Positions 37,600 through 47,637 of a stretch of 64,000 nt of DNA are shown piece after piece (position 1 is the first letter of the stretch; every line of letters begins with the position of its first letter). The translations under genes were made by a program, and so were the position numbers. The notes under the pieces were generated by a model. That model was not told the DNA's origin and ran no database searches. It worked only from the letters and a program-made list of their open reading frames with translations. The stretch comes from an uncultured Dysosmobacter sp. (GTDB lineage Bacteria > Bacillota > Clostridia > Oscillospirales > Oscillospiraceae), in assembly GCF_947631165.1 (NCBI RefSeq), contig NZ_CANRKH010000016.1, positions 1-64,000 on the forward strand, given 5' to 3'.

Positions 37600-39093
37600 T
37601 CACGTCTGCTTCGCACTCCGTCCGTAAAGGCGGCTCATGGCCTCGATCCGCCGGGCCAGCTCCGCCGTGAGCTGCCCGGGCAGCAGCCGCCACTGCCAGT
37701 TGCCGCCCAGGGTGCCGGGAACGTTCATCCGGGACCCGGCGCCCAGACCCAGATAGTCCTGCATCTGGGCGATGAACAGATCTGCCACAGAGCTTTGCCC
37801 GCCCCGGAGGACGCCCCAGTGGAAGCCCTCCTCCTCGTGCAGGCCCAGGTATTGCCGGGCCATGGCGATGTCCGCCGGGTCTGCCTCGTCCTTCCAGAGC
37901 ATGAGGGGGGCGTTGTCGTGGGTCCCGGCGTAACAGACGCAGTGGGGGGTGTAGGTGTGGGGCAGGTAGTTGCTTGGCTCCCGGGAGTCAAAGGCGAATT
38001 CCAGCACCTTCATGCCGGGGAAGCCGGATTCCGCCAGCAGCCGGTGGACCTCCGGCGTCAAAAAGCCCAGGTCCTCGGCGATGAATTGGATGTGGGGGAA
38101 CCGCCTGGTCAGGACCCGGATCAGATCCATGCCCGGTCCCTTGACCCACCGGCCATGCTTGGCGGTGGTCTCGCCGTAGGGCACCGCCCAGTAGCTCTCC
38201 AGCCCCCGGAAGTGGTCGATCCGCAGGATATCGTACAGCCGGGCGGCGCCTTCGATGCGGCGGACCCACCACTGGTAGCCGTCCCGTTTCATGGCGTCCC
38301 AGTCGTACAGGGGATTGCCCCACAGCTGGCCGCCGGCGCTGAAGCAGTCCGGCGGAACGCCCGCCACCTCGGCGGGTACGCCCCGTTCGTCCAGCTGGAA
38401 GCTCCGGGGGTCCGCCCAGACGTCCGCCGAATCCATGGCCACGTAAATGGGCAGGTCGCCGATGATGCCGATGCCCTTTTTGTGGGCATAGGAGCGCAGG
38501 GCGTCCCACTGGCGGAAGAACAGGTATTGGATATAGGTGAACAGCCGCACGTCCCCGTCCAGCTCCCGGCGGCAGCGGTCCAGCGCCGGCGGTTGGTGGA
38601 GGCGCACGTCCTCGTCCGGCCACTCATACCAGGCTTTCATGCCGTAACGGCGTTTCAGCGCCATGAACAGGGCGTAGTCTGGCAGCCATCCGGCGTTTTC
38701 CCGGGAAAAGGCCGCCACGGCTTCGCTGTCCCGGGCCCAGCCTCTCTGGGCCGCCAGACGCAGCAGGGAAAAGCGGTTTTCATAAATGGCCCGGTAGTCC
38801 ACGCGGCCGCCGTCCCGGCCCCAGTCGATCCCGCCGGTCTCCCCCGCGGTCAGCAGACCGTCTTCATGCAGCAGGTCCAGGTCCACGAAGTAGGGATTCC
38901 CCGCATAGGCAGAAAAGCTCTGGTAGGGGGAATCGCCGTAGCTGGTGGGCCCTACTGGCAGCATCTGCCACCAGGACTGGCCCGCCGCCTCCAGAAAGTC
39001 CGCAAACTCCATGGCGGCACGGCCCAGGGTCCCGATGCCGTGGGGAGAGGGCAGGGCGGAAATGGGCATCAGAATGCCGCAGCTTCTCTTCAT
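37600..39093 (-). CDS. malQ: 4-alpha-glucanotransferase
   Basis: MKRSCGILMPISALPSPHGIGTLGRAAMEFADFLEAAGQSWWQMLPVGPTSYGDSPYQSFSAYAGNPYFVDLD. Confidence 0.96.
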   Translation of the reverse strand: MKRSCGILMPISALPSPHGIGTLGRAAMEFADFLEAAGQSWWQMLPVGPTSYGDSPYQSFSAYAGNPYFVDLDLLHEDGLLTAGETGGIDWGRDGGRVDYRAIYENRFSLLRLAAQRGWARDSEAVAAFSRENAGWLPDYALFMALKRRYGMKAWYEWPDEDVRLHQPPALDRCRRELDGDVRLFTYIQYLFFRQWDALRSYAHKKGIGIIGDLPIYVAMDSADVWADPRSFQLDERGVPAEVAGVPPDCFSAGGQLWGNPLYDWDAMKRDGYQWWVRRIEGAARLYDILRIDHFRGLESYWAVPYGETTAKHGRWVKGPGMDLIRVLTRRFPHIQFIAEDLGFLTPEVHRLLAESGFPGMKVLEFAFDSREPSNYLPHTYTPHCVCYAGTHDNAPLMLWKDEADPADIAMARQYLGLHEEEGFHWGVLRGGQSSVADLFIAQMQDYLGLGAGSRMNVPGTLGGNWQWRLLPGQLTAELARRIEAMSRLYGRSAKQT

Positions 39094-39104
39094 GTGCGCA
39101 CCTC

Positions 39105-40031
39105 TCAGCCCTTGACGGCCCCTGCGGCCACGCCCTTGATGATATGCTTCTGGCACAGGAGGTAGACGATGATGATGGGGATGATGTTCAGCATGATGGA
39201 GGCCATCATGGGACCCATTTCGACCCGGCCGTAGCTGCCGCGGAAGTACTGGATCAGGATGGAGATGGTCATATAGCCCTTGGTGCGGTCCAGGACCAGA
39301 TAGGGCAGCAGGTAGTCGTTCCACAGCCACATGGTTTCCAGGATGCCCACAGAGATCAAAGTCGGCTTCAGAATGGGCAGCACCACCAGAAAGAAGGTGC
39401 GGATGGGCCCGCAGCCGTCGATCATGGCGGCCTCCTCCACCTCCAGGGGGATGGACTTCATAAAGCCGCAGAACATGAACACCGCCAGCCCCGCGCCGAA
39501 GCCCAGGTAGACGATGCAGATGCCGTAGGGGGTGTTCAGCGGCAGCAGGGAGATGTCCGCCGCTGCCTTGGAAACGCTTATCCCCAGTTTCCCGGCCAGA
39601 TTGCCCACAGTGGCGCTGGAGCCGATGCGGTCCGCCGTGGAGGACAGGGTGAACATCAGCATCTGAAAGGGGACCACCATGGAAAATACGAACAGGAAGT
39701 ACAGGGCCTTGCTGTACCAGGCGTTGACCCGGGTTATGAACCAGGCGCACATGGAGCAGCAGATCAGGATCAGCACCAAAGAGGTGACAGTGATGACCAG
39801 CGTGTACCAGAAGGCGGAGAGGAAGCCCTTGGACTGGATGGCGTCAGCGTAGTTGGCAAAGCCGGCGAAGCTCTCCGCCGTGGGCAGCTCAAAGGCGGTG
39901 CCGGTGGAGATGGCGCTCTCCTTTTTCAGGGAGTTGAACAGGATCATAAACACCGGGTAGACCCAGGCCACGCTCAGCAGGGCCAGGACCACAGTGGTGA
40001 TCCGGTCCTTCAGTTGATGTCTCTTTGTCAT
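39105..40031 (-). CDS. Carbohydrate ABC transporter permease (MalG type)
   Basis: EEAAMIDGCGPIRTFFLVVLPILKPTLI EAA motif; TM segments. Confidence 0.93.
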   Translation of the reverse strand: MTKRHQLKDRITTVVLALLSVAWVYPVFMILFNSLKKESAISTGTAFELPTAESFAGFANYADAIQSKGFLSAFWYTLVITVTSLVLILICCSMCAWFITRVNAWYSKALYFLFVFSMVVPFQMLMFTLSSTADRIGSSATVGNLAGKLGISVSKAAADISLLPLNTPYGICIVYLGFGAGLAVFMFCGFMKSIPLEVEEAAMIDGCGPIRTFFLVVLPILKPTLISVGILETMWLWNDYLLPYLVLDRTKGYMTISILIQYFRGSYGRVEMGPMMASIMLNIIPIIIVYLLCQKHIIKGVAAGAVKG

Positions 40032-40900
40032 TACTGCTGCACCTCCTTGGAGCGGGTAGCCCGCAGCTGGATCATAGAGATGGCGATGACCAGGATGCAG
40101 AACAGCACGGCCTTGGCCTGGCCGTAGCCCTTCCACTGGGGGCCGGAGCGGCCATAGAAGGTCTGGTAGATGTTCAAAGCCAGCATTTCCGTCTGGTGGG
40201 CCGGTTCGCCGCCGGTGAGGGCCAGGTTCTGGTCGAAGAGCTTGAAGCCGTTGGTCAGGGTCAGGAAGGCGCAGATGGTGATGGAGGGCATCAGGTTGGG
40301 CAGCTTCACCTTCCAGAAGATCTGGCGCTCCGTGGCGCCGTCGATGCGGGCGGCCTCCAGATAGTCGCCGGGGATGGACTGGAGACCGGCGATATAGATG
40401 ATCATCATATAGCCGATCTGCTGCCAGCACATCAGGATCAGCAGGCCGATGAAGCCGTAGGGCGCGTAAAGGTTCATCAGAGGCTTGCCCAGCAGGGTCA
40501 GCACGCAGTTGAGCAGGATGTTCCAGATGTAGCCCAGCACGATGCCGCCGATGAGGTTGGGCATGAAAAAGACGGAGCGGAACAGGTTGGTGCCCTTGAT
40601 CTCCCGGGTCAGAGCCAGGGCGATGGCCAGAGCCGCCACATTGATGCAGGCGCTGGACACCACGGTGAACAGCACCGTGAATCCGAAGGAGTGGAGGAAA
40701 TCCGCCTCCGTCAAAGCGAAAATATAGTTCTTCAGGCCGTTGAAGGTGGCGTTATTGATGGTGACGAATTTGCAGAAGGACAGGTACAGGCCCTGCAGGA
40801 ACGGCCACACAAATCCGATCAGGAATGCCGCCAAGGTCGGCAGCACGAATACCGGCCAGTATTTTCGGATGGCTTTTTCCAAAGGTGCTACCCCTTTCAT
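40031..40900 (-). CDS. Carbohydrate ABC transporter permease (MalF type)
   Basis: YLEAARIDGATERQIFWKVKLPNLMPSI EAA motif; TM segments. Confidence 0.93.
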   Translation of the reverse strand: MKGVAPLEKAIRKYWPVFVLPTLAAFLIGFVWPFLQGLYLSFCKFVTINNATFNGLKNYIFALTEADFLHSFGFTVLFTVVSSACINVAALAIALALTREIKGTNLFRSVFFMPNLIGGIVLGYIWNILLNCVLTLLGKPLMNLYAPYGFIGLLILMCWQQIGYMMIIYIAGLQSIPGDYLEAARIDGATERQIFWKVKLPNLMPSITICAFLTLTNGFKLFDQNLALTGGEPAHQTEMLALNIYQTFYGRSGPQWKGYGQAKAVLFCILVIAISMIQLRATRSKEVQQ

Positions 40901-40962
40901 GTATATTGTGTAAAAAACAGGGCGGGCGGAGGCCCACCCTGTTTTCATGCGGATACAGGGAC

Positions 40963-42282
40963 TCAGCCGTTCAGCGCGGCGTATTCGCTGGCCCAGCCGT
41001 CCACGAACGCAGATGCCACGGTGTCCCAGGTGCCGGTACCGGCGGCATAGGCGGTCAGAGCGCTGCCCAGCTCGTTCTTCCAGTTCTCAGAGGGCATGGT
41101 GGGGAAGTTCCAGGAGACAGGGGTCTTGCCCGCGGCGGTCATATCCTGATCCTGCTTGACGAACAGGTTGGGGGACTCCACGGCGTTCTGGAAGGGGATG
41201 ACGAAGTTCATCTCCGTGGCCATGGCCTGGGTTCCCTTTTCAGAGGTGACGCACCAGTTCATGAAGTCCAGGGTGGCCTGGATGTTCTCCTCCTTGGCGG
41301 AATTGTTGACGCACCAGTAGTTCTCGGTGCCGGTGCACAGGCCCTGCTGGGCCTCGTCTCCGGCGCCGATGTAGATGGGGATCATGGCCAGGTCGTCGTC
41401 GGTGAAGGGCTTGCCCTCGCCCACCAGGTCGCCGTAGGCCCAGGAGCCGTTCTGATAGAACACGGCCTCGCCGTTGCGGAACTCATTCAGGGAGTCGTCG
41501 CCGGTCTTGCTGGCCAGCTCCTTGGGGTCGCAGGTGGAGTTGTTGATATACAGGTCGAAGATGGCTTTGTAGTTGTCCAGATAGGTGCCTTCGATGGCGT
41601 CGGTGGTGCCGATGCCCTTGTCCTGATACTCGAAGTAGATGGGCAGGTTGGCCAGGTGGGTCTTGAAGCGCCAGTCGGAGGAGCCGTCCATGCCGGCGGA
41701 GGAGAAAGCGGCGAAGCCCAGCTCATCCTTGCGGGCGGTGATGTCCTCGGCCACCTTCTTCAGATCGGCGAAGGAGGCGATGTCCTCCACGGAGTAGCCG
41801 GCCTTGGCCAGCAGGGTCTTGTTGACGATGATGCCGTAGGACTCCACCACGTAGGCGATGCCCAGGGTCGCGTCGCCGTCCTTCAGGGCGAAGGAATCAG
41901 AGGTCAGCTGGCTCAGTATGCCGGAGCCGGTCAGATCCAGGCAGTAGTCCTTCCAGTTGGCCAGGCCCACGGGACCGTTGACCTGAAACAGGGTCGGGGG
42001 ATTGCTCTTGGCGATCTCGCTCATCAGGGTCTGCTCATAGGTGCCGGAGGCGGCGGTCACCACGGTGACAGGCACGCCGGTCTCCTCGGTGTAGGCCTTG
42101 GCCAGAGCCTCCCAGGCCTCGTCCTGCTCGGGCTTGAAGTTCAGGTAGAACACTTCGCCGGCGGCGCTGCTGGCGTCTCCGCCGTTATTGGCGTCGGCAG
42201 CGGGCTTGTCGCCGCCGCAGGCGGCCAGGGACAGGATCATTGACAGGATCAGCAAAAGCGCAAAGCGCTTCTTCATATTCAT
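40963..42282 (-). CDS. Extracellular carbohydrate-binding lipoprotein (ABC transporter)
   Basis: Lipobox MILSLAACGG; SBP family 1 sequence. Confidence 0.93.
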   Translation of the reverse strand: MNMKKRFALLLILSMILSLAACGGDKPAADANNGGDASSAAGEVFYLNFKPEQDEAWEALAKAYTEETGVPVTVVTAASGTYEQTLMSEIAKSNPPTLFQVNGPVGLANWKDYCLDLTGSGILSQLTSDSFALKDGDATLGIAYVVESYGIIVNKTLLAKAGYSVEDIASFADLKKVAEDITARKDELGFAAFSSAGMDGSSDWRFKTHLANLPIYFEYQDKGIGTTDAIEGTYLDNYKAIFDLYINNSTCDPKELASKTGDDSLNEFRNGEAVFYQNGSWAYGDLVGEGKPFTDDDLAMIPIYIGAGDEAQQGLCTGTENYWCVNNSAKEENIQATLDFMNWCVTSEKGTQAMATEMNFVIPFQNAVESPNLFVKQDQDMTAAGKTPVSWNFPTMPSENWKNELGSALTAYAAGTGTWDTVASAFVDGWASEYAALNG

Positions 42283-42300
42283 TCTCCTTTTTTGATTTAT

Positions 42301-42322
42301 TTTTACATCGGACGATGTAAAA
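42301..42322. promoter_or_regulatory. Palindromic operator (LacI-type) upstream of the SBP gene
   Basis: TTTTACATCG-GA-CGATGTAAAA, perfect 10-bp arms. Confidence 0.7.
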
Positions 42323-42364
42323 ACCCAGTGGTTTGCCGCACCGGGGACGGCGCGGAGCGGAAAC

Positions 42365-43375
42365 TCACACAGCCCTGACGCTGCCGCCCTCCCGCAGGGC
42401 CGCCTGCAGCCGGAGCTGCCGGTTCTCCCCGGTGCCCTCGATCAGATCCAGCAGCAGCCGCACCGCCTTTTCCCCCAGCTCCTCCTGGGGCTGGATCAGG
42501 GTCGTCAGAGTGGGGATCATATAGGCCGATATGTCGATGCCGTCGATGGCGATGACGGAGCAGTCCTCTGGCACACGCTTCCCGCCGTCGTGCAGGGCCT
42601 TCATCGCCGCCACGGCCATGGAGTCGGAGATGGCGAACAGTCCGGTGAGGTCCGGCCGCCTTTTCAGCAGGCGGGCGGTGCCGCTGTACGCGGCGGCCAT
42701 GTCGAAATCGCTGGTCTCCTCCACCAGCTCCCGGTCCAGGGGGATGCCGGCCTCTTCCAGCGCCTGGCAGTAACCCCGGTAGCGCAGCTGACTGATGGAG
42801 TGGTCGCAGGTGGAGTCCAGCAGGATGGCGATCCGCCGGTGGCCCCGTTCAATGAGGTGGGCCACCGCCCGGCGGGCCTCCGCCTGATCGTCGATGGAGA
42901 CGGAGGAATAGGCCGTCCGCTCCAGCGTGCCGAAGCTGTTGGTGAAGGAGCAGCACACGAAAGGCACATCCAGGGCGGCGATCCGCTCCGGGGTGTAATC
43001 GAAGCAGCCGCCCAGCAGGATCAGGCCCCGCAGTTTTTTCGCCCGGGCCAGACTGGCCGCCGCGGGGACCTCATTGTCCTCCGTGTGGATCTGGTGGAGC
43101 ACCAGGGTGTAGCCCGCAGCCCGCACTGCCTGCTCGATGGCCCGGATGACGGCGGTATAAAAGGGATTGCCCACGCCCCGGACCACCAGGCCGATGGCGT
43201 CGGGCTGGGGACGCACCAGGTCCCGAGCGCTGCTGTTGGGCACATAGTGCAGCTCCCGCACCACCGCCATGACACGGGCCCGGTTGGCTTCGCTGACGTC
43301 CGGGTGGTCATTGAGGACCCGGGATACCGTGCTGACGGACACGCCGCTCTTCTCCGCGATATCCTTGATCGTCAT
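42365..43375 (-). CDS. LacI family transcriptional regulator
   Basis: MTIKDIAEKSGVSVSTVSRVLNDHPDVSEANRARV. Confidence 0.96.
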   Translation of the reverse strand: MTIKDIAEKSGVSVSTVSRVLNDHPDVSEANRARVMAVVRELHYVPNSSARDLVRPQPDAIGLVVRGVGNPFYTAVIRAIEQAVRAAGYTLVLHQIHTEDNEVPAAASLARAKKLRGLILLGGCFDYTPERIAALDVPFVCCSFTNSFGTLERTAYSSVSIDDQAEARRAVAHLIERGHRRIAILLDSTCDHSISQLRYRGYCQALEEAGIPLDRELVEETSDFDMAAAYSGTARLLKRRPDLTGLFAISDSMAVAAMKALHDGGKRVPEDCSVIAIDGIDISAYMIPTLTTLIQPQEELGEKAVRLLLDLIEGTGENRQLRLQAALREGGSVRAV

Positions 43376-43432
43376 GGAGGGAGCCTCCCTTCGCGGTAGA
43401 TTTGGAAAGCATCCCGGCAGTGTTTCCGGTAT

Positions 43433-43452
43433 CGTTACTGGTAACGTTTCCA
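43433..43452. promoter_or_regulatory. LacI/CcpA-like operator upstream of LacI-family gene
   Basis: CGTTAC-TG-GTAACG palindrome overlapping TGGTAACGTTTCCA (fits TGNNANCGNNNNCA). Confidence 0.55.
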
Positions 43453-43679
43453 ACTGCTTCCTTGATACCACTTATACAGCGAAACGACAGCGGTGTCAAC
43501 CGGTTTTGTGAAATTCGTGGATACGCATAAAGCGGCTGTGCCGGAACTGTACAGCCGCGCCGAACAGATTTTCTGCGAAATCGATTGCGATGGAAATGCT
43601 TCCATCTTATCCCAGTCCCGCCGGGGACTGGCCGCCCGCTGGAAGGAGAGGGGGGACACGCTCCGCCGCCCCCCGCGGT

Positions 43680-45950
43680 TCATGCCCCGCCCAGGTGCCA
43701 GATGTCCCGGTCATACTCCGCGATGGTCCGGTCGGAGGAGAAGAAGCCCGCTTTGGCGATGTTGATGAGGCACCGGCGCTGCCAGTCCAGGGGCCGCGCG
43801 GCATAGTCGGCGATGGCCTGCCGCTTGCGGACCAGATAGGCGTTGAAGTCCGGCAGCGTCTGGAACCAGTCCTTGCCGGTCAGGTCGTCCCGCAGGCGGA
43901 AGAGAGATTCCGCCTGCCCGTGGCGCAGCATCTCCGGTCCGGTGAGAAAGTCCACCGCCCGGCGGATGTTGGGGTCCGCCTCGTACCACTCCCGGGGGCA
44001 GTAGGACTTGGAGGCATAGCGTTTCAGCACCTGGGCGGCGCTCTGGCCGAAAATATAGATGTTCTCCGGGCCGACCCGCTCCGCGATCTCCACGTTGGCG
44101 CCGTCCATGGTGCCCAGGGTCAGGGCGCCGTTGAGCATGAATTTCATGTTGCCGGTCCCGCTGGCCTCTTTTCCGGCCAGGCTGATCTGCTCGGACAGGT
44201 CGCAGGCCGGGATCATCTTTTCGGCGGCGGTCACGTTATAGTTCTCCACGAACACCACCTGCATCCACCGGCGGGCCTCCGGCGTCTCCTCCAGGACCCG
44301 GGCGAAGGCCGCCAGGGCGTGGATGATGTCCTTGGCCAGCGTATAGGCCGGGGCGGCCTTGGCCCCGAAGAGATAGACCTGCTTCACCGGCGTCCCGTGT
44401 CCTGCCAGCAGCTCGAGGTACTGGTGGATCAAAAACAGCAGGTTCAGCTGCTGCCTCTTGTACTGGTGGAGCCGCTTGGACTGGATGGAGAACATGGCCC
44501 CCGGGTCTGTCAGTACGCCCTGGCGGCGGAACAGCCACTCCGCCAGCGCCTGTTTGTTCTCTGCCTTGATCCGGCCCAGCCGCCGCAGCGCGGCTGCATC
44601 CTCCGCCAGGGGCAGCAGCTTTTCCAATTCTCCGGCGTCCTTCTTGAAGCCCGGCCCGATCAGCCTCTCGATCTCGGCCGCCAGCCTGGGATTGCAGGCC
44701 AGCAGCCAGCGGCGGAAGGTGATGCCGTTGGTCTTGTTGTTGAACCGCTGGGGATACAGGCGGTAAAAGCCCGCCAGCTCGCTGGTTTTCAGGATCTCCG
44801 TGTGGAGCGCTGCCACGCCGTTGGTGGAGTGGGTGAAGTGGATGTCCATATGGGCCATGTGGACCCGGTCCTCCCCGTCGATGACCGCCAGGGAGGCGTC
44901 TGCCGTGCGGGCGCGGGCCAGACCGTCCAGCTGCCGGATGATGGGGGCCAGTTGAGGTGCCGTCTGCTCCAGGTCGGCCATGGGCCAGGTCTCCAGGGCC
45001 TCGGCCAGGATGGTGTGGTTCGTATAGGCGCAGGTCCGGGTCACGATCTCTGCCGCCTCCTGGAAGGGGATGCCCCGCTGGCCCAGCAGGCGGATCAGCT
45101 CCGGGATCACCATGCTGGGGTGGGTGTCGTTGATCTGGATGGCCGCATAGCGGTCCAGGTCCCGCAGCGTGCAGCCCCGGGCCTCGCACTCCGCCAGGAT
45201 CAGCTGGGCGCCGGCGCTGGCCAGAAGATACTGCTGGCAGAGCCGTAACAGCCTGCCCGCCCGGTCCGAGTCGTCCGGGTACAGGAACAGCGTCAGATTC
45301 CTGTCGATCCGGGTCTTGTCCATGGAGATGCCGTCCTGTAGGATGGACTCGTCCACCGTGTCCAGGTCGAACAGATCCAGGCAGTTGGTGCGGCCCTCAT
45401 AGCCGGTGACAGCCAGCCGGTACAGCCGTGCCTGAAAGACCCGGCCCCCCAGCTCCACCGGATAGGCAATGTCTGTGGGCCTTGCCCAGCAGCTCTCACT
45501 GAGCCAGCGGTCGGGGTATTCCCGCTGGCAGTTGTTCTCCAGCCTTTGCCGGAACAGCCCGCAGTGATACAGCAGGCCGATGCCGTCACCGGGCAGGTCC
45601 AGCGCTGCCAGGGAATCCAGAAAGCAGGCGGCCAGCCGGCCCAGGCCGCCGTTGCCCAAGCTGGGCTCCGGTTCCAGCTCCTCCAGGTCCGCCAGGGACT
45701 TTCCCGCGTTCGCCAGACAGTCCCGCACCGCGTCATAAAGTCCCAGATTGATGAGGTTGTTGGACAGCAGCTTTCCCACCAGAAATTCGGCGGAGAGGTA
45801 GTACAGCTTCCTGCCCTGTGCCTCCCGCCGCCGTTCTCCGGCCCGCTCCTCCGTCAGCCGCAGCAGCGCGGCGTACAGCTCCCCGTCCGCCGCCTGGCGC
45901 AGCGGCTTTCCGCAGAGCTGCTCTAATCGTTTTTGGATCTGTTCCGCCAT
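43680..45950 (-). CDS. glgP: Glycogen/starch/alpha-glucan phosphorylase
   Basis: LYYLSAEFLVGKLLSNNLINLGLYD...EASGTGNMKFMLNGALTLGTMDGANVEI. Confidence 0.97.
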   Translation of the reverse strand: MAEQIQKRLEQLCGKPLRQAADGELYAALLRLTEERAGERRREAQGRKLYYLSAEFLVGKLLSNNLINLGLYDAVRDCLANAGKSLADLEELEPEPSLGNGGLGRLAACFLDSLAALDLPGDGIGLLYHCGLFRQRLENNCQREYPDRWLSESCWARPTDIAYPVELGGRVFQARLYRLAVTGYEGRTNCLDLFDLDTVDESILQDGISMDKTRIDRNLTLFLYPDDSDRAGRLLRLCQQYLLASAGAQLILAECEARGCTLRDLDRYAAIQINDTHPSMVIPELIRLLGQRGIPFQEAAEIVTRTCAYTNHTILAEALETWPMADLEQTAPQLAPIIRQLDGLARARTADASLAVIDGEDRVHMAHMDIHFTHSTNGVAALHTEILKTSELAGFYRLYPQRFNNKTNGITFRRWLLACNPRLAAEIERLIGPGFKKDAGELEKLLPLAEDAAALRRLGRIKAENKQALAEWLFRRQGVLTDPGAMFSIQSKRLHQYKRQQLNLLFLIHQYLELLAGHGTPVKQVYLFGAKAAPAYTLAKDIIHALAAFARVLEETPEARRWMQVVFVENYNVTAAEKMIPACDLSEQISLAGKEASGTGNMKFMLNGALTLGTMDGANVEIAERVGPENIYIFGQSAAQVLKRYASKSYCPREWYEADPNIRRAVDFLTGPEMLRHGQAESLFRLRDDLTGKDWFQTLPDFNAYLVRKRQAIADYAARPLDWQRRCLINIAKAGFFSSDRTIAEYDRDIWHLGGA

Positions 45951-46152
45951 GAGGTGCTCCTTCCCAGCGGGGGCAATGTTTTTGTCCCCGCTTTTTGAAC
46001 ATAATATACCCACCGCGCCGCATTTCTTCCAAAGTAACGGAATTCCGATCAGTAAGCCAGCAGCTTCCGGCCCGTTGGCCAGCGCCCTTGCTGCCCGTTT
46101 GAATTGCCTGCGGCGAAGCCGGTCCGCCGGACAGCGGCATTGTAAAAGAGAC

Positions 46153-46190
46153 AAAAAAGCAGCAGCGGCTTTGCCGCTGCTGCTTTTTGC
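46153..46190 (-). terminator. Terminator of diaminopropionate ammonia-lyase gene
   Basis: AAAAAGCAGCAGCGGC-TTT-GCCGCTGCTGCTTTTT. Confidence 0.85.
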
Positions 46191-46206
46191 ACAGTTTGGG
46201 AGATAC

Positions 46207-47421
46207 TCAGATTGTGGGATATTCGCCGTCCCAAAGCACCTTACGGAACTTCATGGGGTCGGTGTTGCCCTCGGTGGAGAACAGGAGCACCTGGCTGAAC
46301 CGGTCCAGGCCCAGATAGTCCCGCAGGTCCCGGTATTCATCGGTCTCCATCAGGGCGGCGATCAGGCCCATGCCCACCGCGCCGGACTCGCCGGAGATGA
46401 CCGTGGGGTCGCCCTTGACAGGCACGCCCAGCATCCGCATCCCCCGGGCGCTGACCCAGTCGGGGCAGGAGACGAAAGCGGACACATGGTTCCGCAGGAT
46501 GTCCCAGGCCAGGATGTTCGGCTCGCCGCAGGCCAGGCCCGCCATGATGGTTTTCAGGTCGCCGTCCACGATACGGGGCTGGCCGTCTCCCGCCAGGGCG
46601 CCCTGATACAGGCAGTCCGCCGCCTGGGCTTCCATGACGATGAACTTGGGCGGGTCATTGGGGAACAGGTTGGTAAAATATCCCACAACGGCGCCGGCCA
46701 GACTGCCCACGCCCGCCTGGATGAACACGTGGGTGGGCCGGTTCACGCCGATCTCCCGGAGCTGGTTGGCGGCCTCCCCGGCCATGGTGCCGTAGCCCTG
46801 CATGATCCAGGTGGGGATCTCCTCATAGCCCTCCCAGGCGGTGTCCTGCACGATGACGCCGTGGTAGGTCTCGGCTGCCTCAGCAGCGGCCATGCGGACG
46901 CAGTCATCGTAGTTCACGTCCTCAATGGTGACTTGGGCGCCTTCTTTTTTGATGTTTTCGTACCGGGCCTGGCTGCTGCCCTTGGGCATGTGGACCACGG
47001 CCTTCTGGCCCAGCTTGTTGGCCGCCCAGGCCACGCCCCGGCCATGGTTGCCGTCGGTGGCGGTGAAGAAGGTGGCCTGGCCGAATTCCTCCCGGAACTT
47101 TTCGCTGGTCAGGTAGTTGTAGGTCATCTCGCTGACATCCCGCTCCACCATTTTGGCGATGAACCGGGCCATGGCGAAGGAGCCGCCCAGGACCTTGAAG
47201 GCGTTCAGACCGAAGCGGTAGGCCTCGTTTTTCACATACAGGCCGCCCAAGCCCAGGTATTTGGCCATGCCGTCCAGCTGGGCCAGGGGGGTCACGGTGT
47301 ACTGGGGAAAGGTGCTGTGGAAGAACCGGGCCTTGGCTACGTTGCTCAGGGACATGATGGACAGATGCTCGTCGGCGCTGGGGGGCATGGTATTTGCGGC
47401 CCATTTGATGGTTTCTTTCAT
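46207..47421 (-). CDS. dpaL: Diaminopropionate ammonia-lyase
   Basis: RFGLNAFKVLGGSFAMARFIA; TDGNHGRGVAWAANKLGQ; full-length family resemblance. Confidence 0.92.
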   Translation of the reverse strand: MKETIKWAANTMPPSADEHLSIMSLSNVAKARFFHSTFPQYTVTPLAQLDGMAKYLGLGGLYVKNEAYRFGLNAFKVLGGSFAMARFIAKMVERDVSEMTYNYLTSEKFREEFGQATFFTATDGNHGRGVAWAANKLGQKAVVHMPKGSSQARYENIKKEGAQVTIEDVNYDDCVRMAAAEAAETYHGVIVQDTAWEGYEEIPTWIMQGYGTMAGEAANQLREIGVNRPTHVFIQAGVGSLAGAVVGYFTNLFPNDPPKFIVMEAQAADCLYQGALAGDGQPRIVDGDLKTIMAGLACGEPNILAWDILRNHVSAFVSCPDWVSARGMRMLGVPVKGDPTVISGESGAVGMGLIAALMETDEYRDLRDYLGLDRFSQVLLFSTEGNTDPMKFRKVLWDGEYPTI

Positions 47422-47555
47422 AACAATCACCACATAAAATATTTTTAGTTTTGCTAATTTTTTGTTTGGTCACTCTCATGATAACATAGTTTTCCAGGAA
47501 GTCAAGGAAATTCTTGCGGCTTTCCGAAATTTTCAGCCAATGTGAAAAAATACCG

Positions 47556-47615
47556 TTGACAAATACCCCCGGGGGGTATATAACAAAGCTGTAAATATAC
47601 CCCCGGGGGGTATAT
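47556..47615 (+). promoter_or_regulatory. Copper-responsive promoter with two CsoR-type palindromes
   Basis: TTGACA-17-TATAAC with ATACCCCCGGGGGGTATA filling the spacer; second ATATACCCCCGGGGGGTATAT downstream. Confidence 0.85.
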
Positions 47616-47637
47616 CCCCCCATGGAAGGAGACGCTG

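Noticed and set aside
39094-39750. N-terminal extension of the malQ ORF (716-aa version)
   Set aside because: Overlaps the MalG-type permease in another frame; the natural malQ start is MKRSCGILMPIS at 39093.
45966-45995. AGCGGGG..CCCCGCTTTTT hairpin upstream of glgP as a terminator
   Set aside because: Its U tract is on the plus strand, where no upstream plus-strand gene exists; function unclear, so not listed as a feature.
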